From the NCBI GenBank assembly GCA_009693015.1, contig SHYB01000022.1:1-34861 (forward strand): a stretch of 34,861 nucleotides of DNA, read 5' to 3'. This document shows positions 7,361 to 15,950 of this stretch, piece by piece; position 1 is the stretch's first letter; the number at the start of each line of letters is the position of its first letter. Source of the DNA: Dehalococcoidia bacterium. GTDB taxonomy: Bacteria; Chloroflexota; Dehalococcoidia; SHYB01. The translations under genes and the position numbers were made by a program. Below the pieces are notes generated by a model. That model made no database searches. It was not told the origin of the DNA and saw only the letters and a program-made list of their open reading frames with translations.

Positions 7361-8878
7361 GTGACCCAGAAAAAGAGCAACATCGCTCCGTCAGAGGCTG
7401 AAAATTTCAGCCGTCGCCAGTTCCTCCTCGGCGCAGGCGCGTTGGGACTTTCCGCCGCCGCCTACTCCGCGCTAGCCAGCGCCATCGCCGATGCGCCGTT
7501 GCGCGCCAAGGCCTATGCCGCTGCCCAACCTTCGCGCAAGCAGGCGTTCCAGCCCATCCCCTTCCCTGACACCGAGCAGGCCCGCATTGGCCATCTCTTC
7601 CGTCGCGCCGGCTTCGGCATCACCAAGCAGGAGCTAACCCACTTCACCTCCGTCGGCATAGACGGCGCGGTGGACTACCTCGTGGAATACCAGGAAACGG
7701 ACAACAGCGCCCTGGACCTCCGCTTGGCCGCTCTGCCCCTGAACATGACGCGGCCCCAGGACGTACCACAGTGGTGGACGCTGCGCATGGCCTTCACCCA
7801 GCGCCCGCTGGAAGAGAAGATGACGCTTTTCTGGCATGGCCTGCTCACCAGCTCCTTCGCCAAGGTCGGCCAGGGCATGGCGATGTACGACCAGAACCAG
7901 ATGTTCCGTGCCCGCGCGCTTGATACCTACGACGTGATCCTGAAAGCGCTGGCCCGCGACCCCGCTATGTTGATCTATCTGGACAACCGCTTAAACCGGC
8001 GCCAGGCGCCCAACGAAAACTTCGCCCGCGAGCTCATGGAGCTCTTCACCATGGGCCGGGGCAATTACACCGAGCAGGACATCCGCGAGTCCGCGCGGGC
8101 ATTCACCGGCTGGGGCCTGGACCCCGCCCGCAAATTCCTCTACGCGCGCCCGCAGCATGACACAGGCTCCAAGACATTTCTCGGCCGCACCGGCCCGCTC
8201 GATGGCGACGACATCATTGACATAATCTTGCAGCAGCCGGCTACGGCACGGCACATGGCAAGGCGGCTCTTCTCGTTCTTCGCCTACCGCGACCCATCGC
8301 CGCTGCTGCTCGACCGCCTTGCCGCGACCTTCACCCGCACGCGCTACAGCATCAAGGCGGTGGTGCGCGAAATCTTCTACAGCGAAGAGTTTTTCTCTGA
8401 CCAGGCCTACCGCGCCCTGGTCAAAAGCCCAATCGAGCTTGTCGTCGGCATGTGGCGCCAGACGGAGATGGACGGCGATGGCCGCAGTCTCTCCGGCATG
8501 GCCTCCAGCATGGGGCAGGCGATCCTCAACCCCCCCAACGTGGCGGGGTGGCCTGGCGGCGAAGCGTGGATCAACAGCACCACGCTGCTCCAGCGCGTGA
8601 ACCAGGCCTTCAACGTCTCCAACCAGTTCGTCCAGCGCGGCCTTCGCGATCCGCAGAGCGCATCGGCCCTGCTTCTCGCCGCCCCGCCGGAGCAGCTGGT
8701 GGACACGCTGGCGGCGCAGTTGCTCGATGGCAACCTCCCTGGCGGCGAGCGCACCATCCTGGTGCAGTTCGTACGGAACCTGGACAGCGCCAGCAGTGCG
8801 GCAGCACGCCGCAATCCCGAGCGCGTGAGTAGTGTGCTGTATCTGCTGCTCGCCTCGCCGGATTATCAATTGGCATAG
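7361..8878 (+). CDS. DUF1800 family protein with Tat signal
   Basis: A protein of 505 residues. I chose GTG 7361 because AGGAGA lies 10 bases upstream and the product then starts with a short charged region and a twin-arginine signal, SRRQFLLGAGALGLSAAAYS. The frame is open further upstream, but that part overlaps the end of copA. After the signal comes the DUF1800 body: RIGHLFRRAGFGITKQEL near the start, the middle segment RRQAPNENFARELMELFTMG, and NPPNVAGWPGGEAWINSTTL near the end. The biochemical function of DUF1800 is not known to me; members are exported and nearly always paired with a DUF1501 gene, as here (9-base gap). Translation of the two is probably coupled. The distance of 122 bases from copA suggests a separate unit. 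Confidence 0.87.
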   Translation: MTQKKSNIAPSEAENFSRRQFLLGAGALGLSAAAYSALASAIADAPLRAKAYAAAQPSRKQAFQPIPFPDTEQARIGHLFRRAGFGITKQELTHFTSVGIDGAVDYLVEYQETDNSALDLRLAALPLNMTRPQDVPQWWTLRMAFTQRPLEEKMTLFWHGLLTSSFAKVGQGMAMYDQNQMFRARALDTYDVILKALARDPAMLIYLDNRLNRRQAPNENFARELMELFTMGRGNYTEQDIRESARAFTGWGLDPARKFLYARPQHDTGSKTFLGRTGPLDGDDIIDIILQQPATARHMARRLFSFFAYRDPSPLLLDRLAATFTRTRYSIKAVVREIFYSEEFFSDQAYRALVKSPIELVVGMWRQTEMDGDGRSLSGMASSMGQAILNPPNVAGWPGGEAWINSTTLLQRVNQAFNVSNQFVQRGLRDPQSASALLLAAPPEQLVDTLAAQLLDGNLPGGERTILVQFVRNLDSASSAAARRNPERVSSVLYLLLASPDYQLA

Positions 8879-8887
8879 GGGCGCGTC

Positions 8888-10156
8888 ATGCACATCACCA
8901 GGCGGGACATGCTCAAGGCAGGCGCCGCAGTCAGCGTTGGCGCAGTTGTTGCGCCCTCGCTCTTCCGCCGCGCCCACGCCGCCGCCGCCGTGGACCCTCC
9001 TAGCGATCCTACGCGCTATGCGGGGCGTACGCTCATCGTCGTGCAAATGGCGGGCGGCAACGACGGTATCAATACCGTCATCCCCTACGCCAGCGGGGCC
9101 TATTACTCCGCTCGCCAGAACATCGCTATCCCCCAGGCGCAAGTGCTGACGCTGAACAACGCCGTGGGGCTGCATCCCAGCATGACCGCGCTCAAGAGCG
9201 TGTGGGACGCGGGAAAGCTCGCCGTGGTGCAGGGCGTCTCCTATCCCAACCCCTCCTCCTCCCACTTCGAGGCCATGGACATCTGGCGCTCCGCTGATCC
9301 CAAGGGCGTGGTCAGGGACGGCTGGCTGGGGCGCTACCTGGAAAAGCTGGAGAGTTCGCAACGCAAGGCCTTTGCCGGCCTGGCCCTCGGCAACCAGCTT
9401 CCCGGGGAGCTGCTCTCATACGAATACCCCGTTCCCACCGTGGAGAGCATCCAGTCCTATCAGTTCCTGTCGCGCGTGCAGGGGTCTGACCTTGCGCGGC
9501 GGCGCACGCAGGCGCTTATGGATATGTACAAGGCCTTTCCCTCGGAGACTCCTTTCGCCGGCTTGTTCGACGCCACCCTCAACGCCGCCGCCGATAGCTC
9601 GGAAGCGCTACAGCGCTCCAACGCCGGCTACGTCCCTGCCGTCACCTATCCCCAGAACAACAGCCTGTCCAGCGGCCTGAAGCTCCTTGCCAGGGCAATT
9701 GACGCTCGCCTTGGGCTAAAAGTCGGCCACGTCAGCATCGGCAGCTATGACACGCACGCCAACCAGACGGCGGATCAGAGCCGGCTTTTGCAGGGGCTTT
9801 CTGACGCCCTCGGCGCGTTCTATGAAGACCTCAAGGCCCACGGGAAGGACCAGGACGTCGTCGTCATGACCTGGTCGGAGTTTGGACGGCGCGTGCAGAG
9901 CAACGGCAGCGGCGGCACCGACCACGGCTCCGCCACCGTGCAGTTCGTCATGGGCGGTCCTGTGCGCGGCGGCCTCTACGGCGAGTACCCCAGCCTCACC
10001 AACCTGGACAACGGCAACCTGAAGTTCACCACGGACTTCCGCTCGGTGTACGCCACGCTGCTGGAGGAATGGCTCGGCGTCAACGCCGACCTGGTGCTCG
10101 GCGGGCGCTACCCCCGCCTTGGCTTCCTCCAGAGCGTTTCCTCTCCTGCCGCCTAA
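8888..10156 (+). CDS. DUF1501 family protein with Tat signal
   Basis: A 422-residue protein starting MHITRRDMLKAGAAVSVGAV, a twin-arginine signal ending near RRAHAAAA. The body has the DUF1501 hallmarks: TLIVVQMAGGNDGINTVIPY, NNAVGLHPSMTALKSVW, SSSHFEAMDIW, and the C-terminal VVMTWSEFGRRVQSNGSGGT followed by DHGSA. The fold resembles the alkaline phosphatase/sulfatase superfamily, which fits the conserved Asp/His residues (DTHANQT, DHGSATVQF), but no reaction is established. It follows the DUF1800 gene by 9 bases; the pair probably acts outside the cytoplasmic membrane in one process. Complete at both ends. Confidence 0.9.
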   Translation: MHITRRDMLKAGAAVSVGAVVAPSLFRRAHAAAAVDPPSDPTRYAGRTLIVVQMAGGNDGINTVIPYASGAYYSARQNIAIPQAQVLTLNNAVGLHPSMTALKSVWDAGKLAVVQGVSYPNPSSSHFEAMDIWRSADPKGVVRDGWLGRYLEKLESSQRKAFAGLALGNQLPGELLSYEYPVPTVESIQSYQFLSRVQGSDLARRRTQALMDMYKAFPSETPFAGLFDATLNAAADSSEALQRSNAGYVPAVTYPQNNSLSSGLKLLARAIDARLGLKVGHVSIGSYDTHANQTADQSRLLQGLSDALGAFYEDLKAHGKDQDVVVMTWSEFGRRVQSNGSGGTDHGSATVQFVMGGPVRGGLYGEYPSLTNLDNGNLKFTTDFRSVYATLLEEWLGVNADLVLGGRYPRLGFLQSVSSPAA

Positions 10157-10166
10157 CCCTGTCTTC

Positions 10167-10195
10167 TTGAGATTCCCCCGCGCGCCGTGTATCCT
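10167..10195 (+). promoter_or_regulatory. Candidate sigma-70-type promoter before the first CoA-transferase cassette
   Basis: TTGAGA (10167-10172) and TATCCT (10190-10195) are separated by 17 bases, a good match to the housekeeping consensus in spacing and sequence (5/6 and 4/6). It lies in the 104-base gap between the DUF1501 gene and the fused CoA-transferase gene, 66 bases before that ATG. It would mark the start of the cassette transcript. Confidence 0.5.
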
Positions 10196-10260
10196 CTGCG
10201 CAGCATGCGCGGGATCGCCGCGCACCCTATGAGGCAGTCACGCCAACCCAGGGGAATCGC

Positions 10261-12705
10261 ATGACCACCATACTCCACGGCCTGCGCGTGCTGGACTTCA
10301 CCGAAGGCATGGCCGGCAGCATGGCCACCATGATCCTTGCCGACAACGGCGCCACCGTCGTCAAGGTGGAGCGCCCCGGCGGCGACCCCTACCGCTCTAT
10401 GCCCGCGTGGCGCATGTGGAATCGCGGCAAGCAAAGCGTCGTGCTGGACCTCACGACATCCGCGGGCCGCGCCGAAGCCCAGCGCCTGGCGGTGCAGACT
10501 GACGTACTCGTGGAGAACTTTTTGCCGGGGCAGGCAGACGCTGCGGGCCTGGCGTATGAGGCGCTGCGTGGGGGAAATCCCCGGCTCATCCATTGCTCCA
10601 TCACCGCCTTCGGCCCCAAGGGAGCGTATGCCGGCCTCCCCTGCCATGACGGCATCGTCCAGGCCAAGAGCGGCGGCCTGGTCGCCATGCGCGACCAGCT
10701 CAAGCGCAGCGACGCCCCCGCCGTTCGCGCCCGTCCCCAGGCCAGCTACAGCACGGCGAACCTCGCGGCGCAGGGGATCGTCGGCGCCCTGCGGGTGCGG
10801 GAGCACACCGGGCGCGGGCAGCGCGTGGAGACCTCGCTCTTCCAGGGCTTCAGCGTCTACGATTTCAACAGCTCCGTCCGGCGGCAGGTGGAGCTCGGTA
10901 CCGCCAAGCTCCACGGGGCGCAGATGCGCGCCACGCTCACTCCCGCGGCGGTCAACTTCCCCTACATGGTGGTGCGCTGTAAAGACGGCCTGTGGATCCA
11001 GATGGCGAACATGGCCGCGCGCCTCTTTCCCAACTGGATCGCCGCGATGGGCCTGCAGCATCTCTATCAAGACCCGCGCTTCAAAGGCATGCCTTTCACC
11101 TACGCCAATGATGCCGACCGTATCGCCCTCCAGCGTATCCTCATCCAGCGCATGCTGGAAAAGAACTCTACGGAATGGCTGGAGCTATTCCTCAAGCATG
11201 ACGTTGGCGGCGACTATATTCTCACCACGCAGCAGTTCCTTGATCATCCCCAGAACGCCTACAACGGCGGCGTCATCGAGATTCTCGACCCTGAAGTCGG
11301 CGCCACGCGGCAGATCGGCCCCATCGCCCAGTTCAGCCGCACCCCCGCGGTGACAATCACACCCGCGCCGCGTCTGGGCGAGCATACGCAATTGGCCCTG
11401 CACGCCCCTCAGCGCCGCCCCGCGCGCCCCGCCTCCCGCACCAACGGCGCGCAGCCGCGCCGGCCTCTTGACGGGCTGACGCTGGTGGAGTTCGGCAACT
11501 GGCTTGCCGCCCCCTCCGGCACCGCCCTCATCGCCGATCTCGGCGCGCGGGTCATCAAGGTGGAGCCTGCCACCGGCGACGAGTTCCGCCCCCTCTCCGC
11601 GGGCCGCGCGCGCACCTTCCAGGGCAAGGAAAGCGTGGCTGTTGATCTGAAGACTGCCGAGGGCAAGGAGATCGCCCGGCGGCTGGTCAAGAGCGCCCAC
11701 GCCGTGATGCACAACCTCCGCGGCGATGCTCCCAAGCGCATCGGCATTGACGAAGCGTCTGTCCGCAGCATCAACCCCAATGTCGTCTACGTCTACGCCG
11801 GCTCCTACGGCGCCACCGGCCCCGGCGCGGGACGCCCCGCCTTCCACCCCATCGCCGGGTGCATGACCGGCGGCGTGCGCTGGCAACTGGGCAAGGGCAA
11901 TGAGCCGCCCCCTCCCGACGTGCCGCTCTCCACGGACGAAGTCATCCGCTACTCCCTCGCCCTCTACCGCGCCAACGAAGGCTCCCCTGACGTCTCCAGC
12001 GGCATCGGCCTCGCCACGGCAATGACCCTCGCCCTCTACCACCGCGACCGCACCGGCGAGGGCCAGCGCGTGGAGACCACCATGCTCACCGCCAACGCCT
12101 ACGTCACGTCCGACGATATGATCCGTTACGCCGGCAAGCCGCCGCGCCTCGAGCTCGATAGCGAATTGCGCGGCTTCCACGCCCTCGACCGTCTCTATCA
12201 CACTGCCGAAGGCTGGGTATACCTCGCCTGCGTCACCCAGGAGGACTGGACCCGCCTCTGTCGCGCCCTCGGCCGGGACGATCTTCTTGCCGGCGCACGC
12301 TTTGCCGATGCCGCCGCCCGCCAGCGCCACGACGATGCGCTCATCGCCCTGCTCGCCGAGGCCTTCCGCGCCAAGCCCGCTGCCGCCTGGGAGCGTGAGT
12401 TATGCGCTAAGGGCGTCGCCTGCGTCCGCGCCGACGCAATGGGCATCGAAGACTTTTTCCTCACCGACCCTTCCGTGCAGGAGAACGGCATGATCGTGGA
12501 GGTGGAGCGGCCCACCGTTGGGCGCTTCCGCCGCCAGGCCCCCGGCGTGCGCTTCTCCGAGACGCCCGGCTGCGCCGAGCCGCCGCACACCTTTGGCGAA
12601 GACACCGCGCCGGTGCTCCGCGAGCTAGGCTACACTGACGCCGAGATCGAAGCGATGCGCGCTCGCGGCATCATCGTCTGTCACGAAATGCAGCGCGTGG
12701 GATAG
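10261..12705 (+). CDS. Fused two-domain family III (CaiB/BaiF) CoA-transferase
   Basis: An 814-residue protein made of two complete CaiB/BaiF units joined by a Pro/Arg-rich linker (about 376-400). Domain 1 starts LHGLRVLDFTEGMAGSMATM, domain 2 starts LDGLTLVEFGNWLAAPSGTA. Single-domain family members are about 400 residues. They move CoA between an acyl-CoA and a free acid through an enzyme-bound anhydride on a conserved Asp (Asp169 of formyl-CoA transferase and CaiB). Lined up by distance from the following AL...TGxGQ segment, that position is Ser162 in domain 1 (PQASYSTANLAA) and Asp577 in domain 2 (GSPDVSSGIGLA). So only the C-terminal half seems catalytic, while the N-terminal half may serve structure or substrate binding. 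ATG 10261 follows AGGGGA. A cyclase gene follows after 31 bases. Substrate unknown. Confidence 0.9.
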   Translation: MTTILHGLRVLDFTEGMAGSMATMILADNGATVVKVERPGGDPYRSMPAWRMWNRGKQSVVLDLTTSAGRAEAQRLAVQTDVLVENFLPGQADAAGLAYEALRGGNPRLIHCSITAFGPKGAYAGLPCHDGIVQAKSGGLVAMRDQLKRSDAPAVRARPQASYSTANLAAQGIVGALRVREHTGRGQRVETSLFQGFSVYDFNSSVRRQVELGTAKLHGAQMRATLTPAAVNFPYMVVRCKDGLWIQMANMAARLFPNWIAAMGLQHLYQDPRFKGMPFTYANDADRIALQRILIQRMLEKNSTEWLELFLKHDVGGDYILTTQQFLDHPQNAYNGGVIEILDPEVGATRQIGPIAQFSRTPAVTITPAPRLGEHTQLALHAPQRRPARPASRTNGAQPRRPLDGLTLVEFGNWLAAPSGTALIADLGARVIKVEPATGDEFRPLSAGRARTFQGKESVAVDLKTAEGKEIARRLVKSAHAVMHNLRGDAPKRIGIDEASVRSINPNVVYVYAGSYGATGPGAGRPAFHPIAGCMTGGVRWQLGKGNEPPPPDVPLSTDEVIRYSLALYRANEGSPDVSSGIGLATAMTLALYHRDRTGEGQRVETTMLTANAYVTSDDMIRYAGKPPRLELDSELRGFHALDRLYHTAEGWVYLACVTQEDWTRLCRALGRDDLLAGARFADAAARQRHDDALIALLAEAFRAKPAAAWERELCAKGVACVRADAMGIEDFFLTDPSVQENGMIVEVERPTVGRFRRQAPGVRFSETPGCAEPPHTFGEDTAPVLRELGYTDAEIEAMRARGIIVCHEMQRVG

Positions 12706-12736
12706 CCCGCGCACGGCGATCCCCTAAGGAGAAAAC

Positions 12737-13654
12737 ATGGCCGATCGCAGCATACCCACCCAGGCGGAGTTCGATCGCTGGGTGTATGAAGAGCACACCT
12801 GGGGCCGCTGGGGCAAGGACGATGACTCCGGCGCCGTCAATCTCATCACCGACGCCAAGCGGCTCGCCGCCACGCGACTGGTGAAACGCGGGCGCAGCAT
12901 TTCCCTCTCACGCGTGCTCCCCACTGATCCCGCGCCGGGCAACGTCCGCCCTGTGCATTACTGGATGCACACCACGCAGCACCCTGGTGGTGTCGCCTAC
13001 GCCGCCGACTACGTCGGCACAGAGTTTCACGGCGTCGCCACCACGCACCTGGACGCGCTGTGCCATTACTGGGGCGAGAAGGGCATGTGGAACGGCCGCG
13101 ACCCCAAAGAGGTCATCAAGTTTGACGGGGCCACGTTCGGCACGGTGGAGCGCTGGGTGGACGGAATCATCACCCGCGGCGTACTCCTCGATGTCCCCCG
13201 CCACCGCAAGCAGCCCTACGTCAAGGTCGGCGAGCCGGTGCACGATTGGGAGCTTGAGGAGATCATGCACGCGCAGGGCGTCACACTGGAGCCGGGTGAT
13301 GCGCTGGTGGTGTACAGCGGGCGCGAACGCTACGAGCAGGACTTTCCCCAGGCGGACTACACCAGCAACGCTCGCCCCGGCCTGCACGCCACCTGCATGC
13401 GCTTCATCAAGAAGCATGACATTGCCGTGCTCGTATGGGACGCCATGGACGCCCGCCCCACGGGCTACAAGACCCTCAGCACCATCCATTGCGCCATCTT
13501 CGCCTACGGCATCGCGCTGCTGGATAACGCCTACCTCGCCACCCTGGCCCAGGCCTGCGCCGAAGAGAAGCGCTACGAGTTCATGCTGACCATCGCACCG
13601 CTGCGGGTGAAGGGCGGCACCGGGTCGCCCGCTAACCCCATCGCCCTGCTCTAG
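12737..13654 (+). CDS. Putative cyclase / kynurenine formamidase-like metal hydrolase (paralogue 1)
   Basis: A 305-residue member of the putative cyclase family (PF04199, which includes bacterial kynurenine formamidase). The metal-binding signature H-x-G-T-H-x-D-x-x-x-H is present in a variant form as FHGVATTHLDALCHYWG. Other family features: TRGVLLDVPRHR, LEPGDALVVYSGRERYEQDF, and the C-terminal KGGTGSPANPIALL. Members hydrolyse amides, lactones or related bonds using Zn or Mn. The N-terminal half-motif WGRWGKDDDSGAVNLIT is shared with two other proteins in this window. The gene has AAGGAG six bases before ATG 12737, and sits between a CoA-transferase and an amidohydrolase, which supports a role in hydrolytic opening of an intermediate. 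Cytoplasmic; no signal peptide. Confidence 0.87.
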   Translation: MADRSIPTQAEFDRWVYEEHTWGRWGKDDDSGAVNLITDAKRLAATRLVKRGRSISLSRVLPTDPAPGNVRPVHYWMHTTQHPGGVAYAADYVGTEFHGVATTHLDALCHYWGEKGMWNGRDPKEVIKFDGATFGTVERWVDGIITRGVLLDVPRHRKQPYVKVGEPVHDWELEEIMHAQGVTLEPGDALVVYSGRERYEQDFPQADYTSNARPGLHATCMRFIKKHDIAVLVWDAMDARPTGYKTLSTIHCAIFAYGIALLDNAYLATLAQACAEEKRYEFMLTIAPLRVKGGTGSPANPIALL

Positions 13655-13778
13655 GCCAGCACACCGTGGCACCACAACTCTCCTCAACGCGACCCGTGCA
13701 AGCAAAGTAGCGGAGGTGCAGATGGGAGCAACAATGCCTGCCGCCTTCCTGCCGCGTGCGTCGAGTTCCTTCCTGGCC

Positions 13779-13828
13779 GGAGTGCAGAGGGCGGCCAGCC
13801 CTCTGCCGGGGTGTGGGGTGTCCCCGCA
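13779..13828 (+). repeat. Double-hairpin intergenic element, copy 1 (no G-tract)
   Basis: Two adjacent stem-loops. Stem 1 is GCAGAGGGC (13784-13792) with GCCCTCTGC (13798-13806) around loop GGCCA. Stem 2 is TGTGGGG (13812-13818) with CCCCGCA (13822-13828), including one G-T pair, around loop TGT. The first 13 bases (GGAGTGCAGAGGG, 13779-13791) are identical to copy 2 at 15738. The G-rich tail of copies 2 and 3 is missing; a different repeat begins at 13829 instead. It lies in a gap of 318 bases before the D-aminoacylase-like gene. Confidence 0.55.
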
Positions 13829-13887
13829 TTCACCCCCTTCCAGGAAAGAGCCTGTCCTGAGTCTCTCGAAGGAAAGGGGGCAGGGGG
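13829..13887 (+). repeat. Dispersed repeat of the CCTGTCCTGAG...TCGAAGG type, copy A
   Basis: This stretch contains GAGCCTGTCCTGAG and CTCTCGAAGG. This is the pattern of a dispersed repeat found in many bacterial genomes, often seen in spurious translations as CPESLEG. The flanks CACCCCCTT and AAGGGGGCA are complementary and can form a stem around it. A related copy is at 28675-28723. It sits directly after the double-hairpin copy 1. The remaining gap (13888-13972) holds nothing that I recognise. Confidence 0.45.
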
Positions 13888-13972
13888 ATGGCTCGTTGGT
13901 TGCCCACGATCTCCACTTAACCCATGCGAGCGGCTCAAGTGGGGGAGTGGATGCCCATCTCCAGGCGCCCCT

Positions 13973-15658
13973 ATGCCCCTAGACACCCTCATCGCAAACG
14001 CCCTCATCCTCGATGGTGACGGTACGCCGCGCTACCACGGCGCCATCGGCGTCAAGGACGGGCGCATCGTCGCTGTGGGCGATGTGCCCGACAGCGCGGC
14101 GCAGACAATAAACGCCCACGGCCTCGCCGCCGCGTCGGGGTTCTGGGACATCCATACGCACTATGACGCGCAGCTCCTCTGGGACCCCGTGGCCTCCTCC
14201 TCCTCCTGGCACGGCGTCACCACCATCATCACCGGCAACTGCGGTTTCACCCTCGCCCCCGTGCGGCCGAGCGACCAGGAGTACACCCTGCGCTCCCTGG
14301 CGCGTGTCGAAGATATCCACCGCGCCGCGCTAGAGACCACGCTGCCCTGGCGCTGGGAACGCTTTGCCGGGTATCTGGCTGTGCTCGAAGGCAATCTTGG
14401 CGTCAACGTCCTGGCGATGGTCGGTCACTCCGCGCTGCGCCGCTACGTCATGGGGCCCGAAGCCTCCGTTCGCGTGGCCATGCCGCAGGAGCGCCAGGCG
14501 ATGGCTGCCTTGCTGCATGAAGAGCTCCGCGCCGGCGCGATGGGATTCACCACCACCATGGCCCCCACGCACTGGGACGGCGAAGGCAACCCCGTGCCCA
14601 GCAGGCTCGCCGACCACGCCGAATTGCTGGCCCTTGCCGGCGCCATGCAGGGTATGGAGTGCGGCTTCATCCAGGGCGCGTGGGACCCCACCAGGCCCAG
14701 CGATCTCCCCCTCCAGCGCGAGCTTGTCCGCGCCAGCGGGCGCCCCTACTGCTGGCCGCAGATCGCGCATACGCCTGACCAGCCTGCTGATGCCTGGCGC
14801 GCCCCTCTGGCGTCCCTCGCCGCGGAACGCGCCGCGGGCTATCCCGGCTTCGCCATGGCCCCACCTTCGCGCACGCATTACTGGGTGACGTTTGAACACA
14901 ACACTCTCATGGATCGCTGGGCCGTGTGGAAAGACCTCTCCCTGCAATCGCCGCCGGAGCGCCGCCGCCAGTTGCGCGACCCCGCCGTGCGCCAGCGCAT
15001 GTGCATGGAAATGCTCGTGGAGCCGTTGCCGATGTTCCCCTTCACCTGGGGGCAGGTCAGCCTGGGCACATCCGTCAGTGGGCGCTGGCGCCGGTTTGAA
15101 GGCGAGCGCGTCCCGGAGATAGCCCGCGCGCTGGGCAAAGACCCCCTGGACGCCGTGCTCGACCTGGCGCTGGATGAAGACCTGGCGATGCAGTTCGAGA
15201 TGGAGGACAGCCGCTATCCCGACGAGCAGGCGTTGGTCCAGATGCTACGCACCCCGCACGTCTGCGTGGGCCAGTCGGACGCCGGCGCCCACATGATGCG
15301 CAACATCAACGCCGGCTATGCCACCCACCTGCTGGGCTACTGGGTGCGTGAGCGACAGGCCATGACCCTGGAGGAGGCCGTGCATTTGTTGGCCGCGCGC
15401 CCCGCCGACGAGATTGGCGTCCGCGACCGGGGCCGTCTCGCCCCCGGCCAGGCGGCCGACATCGTGCTGTTCGATCCCGACCGCGTCATGGACGGCAAGC
15501 GCGAGTACGCCAGCGACCTCCCTGCGGGGGCACGCCGCCTGGTACAGCACGCCGAAGGCATAGAGATGGTCATCGTCGGCGGCGTCGTCACCCGCCGCGA
15601 CAATCGCGACACCGGCGACGTGGGCGGGCGCATCCTCCGCAGCACGTGGCGGCGATAA
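13973..15658 (+). CDS. D-aminoacylase-type amidohydrolase (N-acyl-D-amino-acid deacylase family)
   Basis: A 561-residue amidohydrolase-superfamily protein. Metal-site elements in order: FWDIHTHYDAQLLWDP (HxH), GVTTIITGNCGFTLAP (the Cys that bridges metals in D-aminoacylase), VGHSALRRYVMG, TTTMAPTHWDGEGNPVPSRL, and the late Asp in GQSDAGAHMMRNINAGY. The C-terminus has the usual DRGRLAPGQAADIVLFDPD. Known members remove acyl groups from N-acyl-D-amino acids or open cyclic ureas; the substrate here is open. ATG 13973 is chosen because homology begins there (MPLDTLIANALILDGDG). The frame is open further upstream, but that part is translated repeat. No convincing ribosome binding site precedes it, so translation may be weak or start differently. 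It lies between two cyclase genes. Confidence 0.86.
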   Translation: MPLDTLIANALILDGDGTPRYHGAIGVKDGRIVAVGDVPDSAAQTINAHGLAAASGFWDIHTHYDAQLLWDPVASSSSWHGVTTIITGNCGFTLAPVRPSDQEYTLRSLARVEDIHRAALETTLPWRWERFAGYLAVLEGNLGVNVLAMVGHSALRRYVMGPEASVRVAMPQERQAMAALLHEELRAGAMGFTTTMAPTHWDGEGNPVPSRLADHAELLALAGAMQGMECGFIQGAWDPTRPSDLPLQRELVRASGRPYCWPQIAHTPDQPADAWRAPLASLAAERAAGYPGFAMAPPSRTHYWVTFEHNTLMDRWAVWKDLSLQSPPERRRQLRDPAVRQRMCMEMLVEPLPMFPFTWGQVSLGTSVSGRWRRFEGERVPEIARALGKDPLDAVLDLALDEDLAMQFEMEDSRYPDEQALVQMLRTPHVCVGQSDAGAHMMRNINAGYATHLLGYWVRERQAMTLEEAVHLLAARPADEIGVRDRGRLAPGQAADIVLFDPDRVMDGKREYASDLPAGARRLVQHAEGIEMVIVGGVVTRRDNRDTGDVGGRILRSTWRR

Positions 15659-15737
15659 TCATGCGCGAAGCGCAGCACCTGGCGCCAATGATGACCAGCG
15701 CGTGGTACGTCGCGGTTGTCTTTGTGTCCACTCAGCA

Positions 15738-15830
15738 GGAGTGCAGAGGGGTACAACCCCTTTGCACGGGGGTTACAGGGGGACACCCCCTGTACTCGTC
15801 CTACAACATATGTGGGCGGGTGGGTGGGAA
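15738..15830 (+). repeat. Double-hairpin plus G-quadruplex element, copy 2
   Basis: In the 292-base gap between the amidohydrolase and the second cyclase. Hairpin 1: GTGCAGAGGGG (15741-15751) pairs with CCCCTTTGCAC (15757-15767), 11 pairs with one G-T, loop TACAA. Hairpin 2: TACAGGGGG (15774-15782) pairs perfectly with CCCCCTGTA (15786-15794), loop ACA. A spacer with TACAAC leads to GGGCGGGTGGGTGGG (15814-15828), four G-triplets with 1-base loops, a textbook G-quadruplex motif. The same order occurs at the window end (34770-34861). The rest of the gap holds no gene that I can support. Confidence 0.7.
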
Positions 15831-15950
15831 CTGCGGCATGGGCTGCTGTTGAGCGGCAGCGCTTTGGTACATGAGGGACATGCTGCGAAGGAATACCCAG
15901 CAGCCTGCCGCGCGCATCACGCATAGCAATTCCTAAATTAAGGAGCACCC

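Noticed and set aside
7991-9361. A 456-codon minus-strand frame across the DUF1800/DUF1501 junction
   Set aside because: It crosses two well-supported genes and shows only composition-driven sequence.
10801-10850. First idea that the CoA-transferase catalytic Asp is the residue in the VDxSxxxA segment (here VETSLFQG)
   Set aside because: Comparison with CaiB and formyl-CoA transferase from memory places Asp169 earlier, in the segment before the AL...TGxGQ stretch. Positions were reassigned to Ser162/Asp577 and Phe177/Asp585.
13811-13972. N-terminal extension of the D-aminoacylase-type protein from 13811
   Set aside because: The added residues (with CPESLEGKG) are translation of a dispersed repeat, and family homology starts at 13973.
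15646-15852. A 68-codon plus-strand frame after the D-aminoacylase-type gene
   Set aside because: It is mostly a translation of the hairpin repeat at 15738, has no ribosome binding site and resembles nothing.
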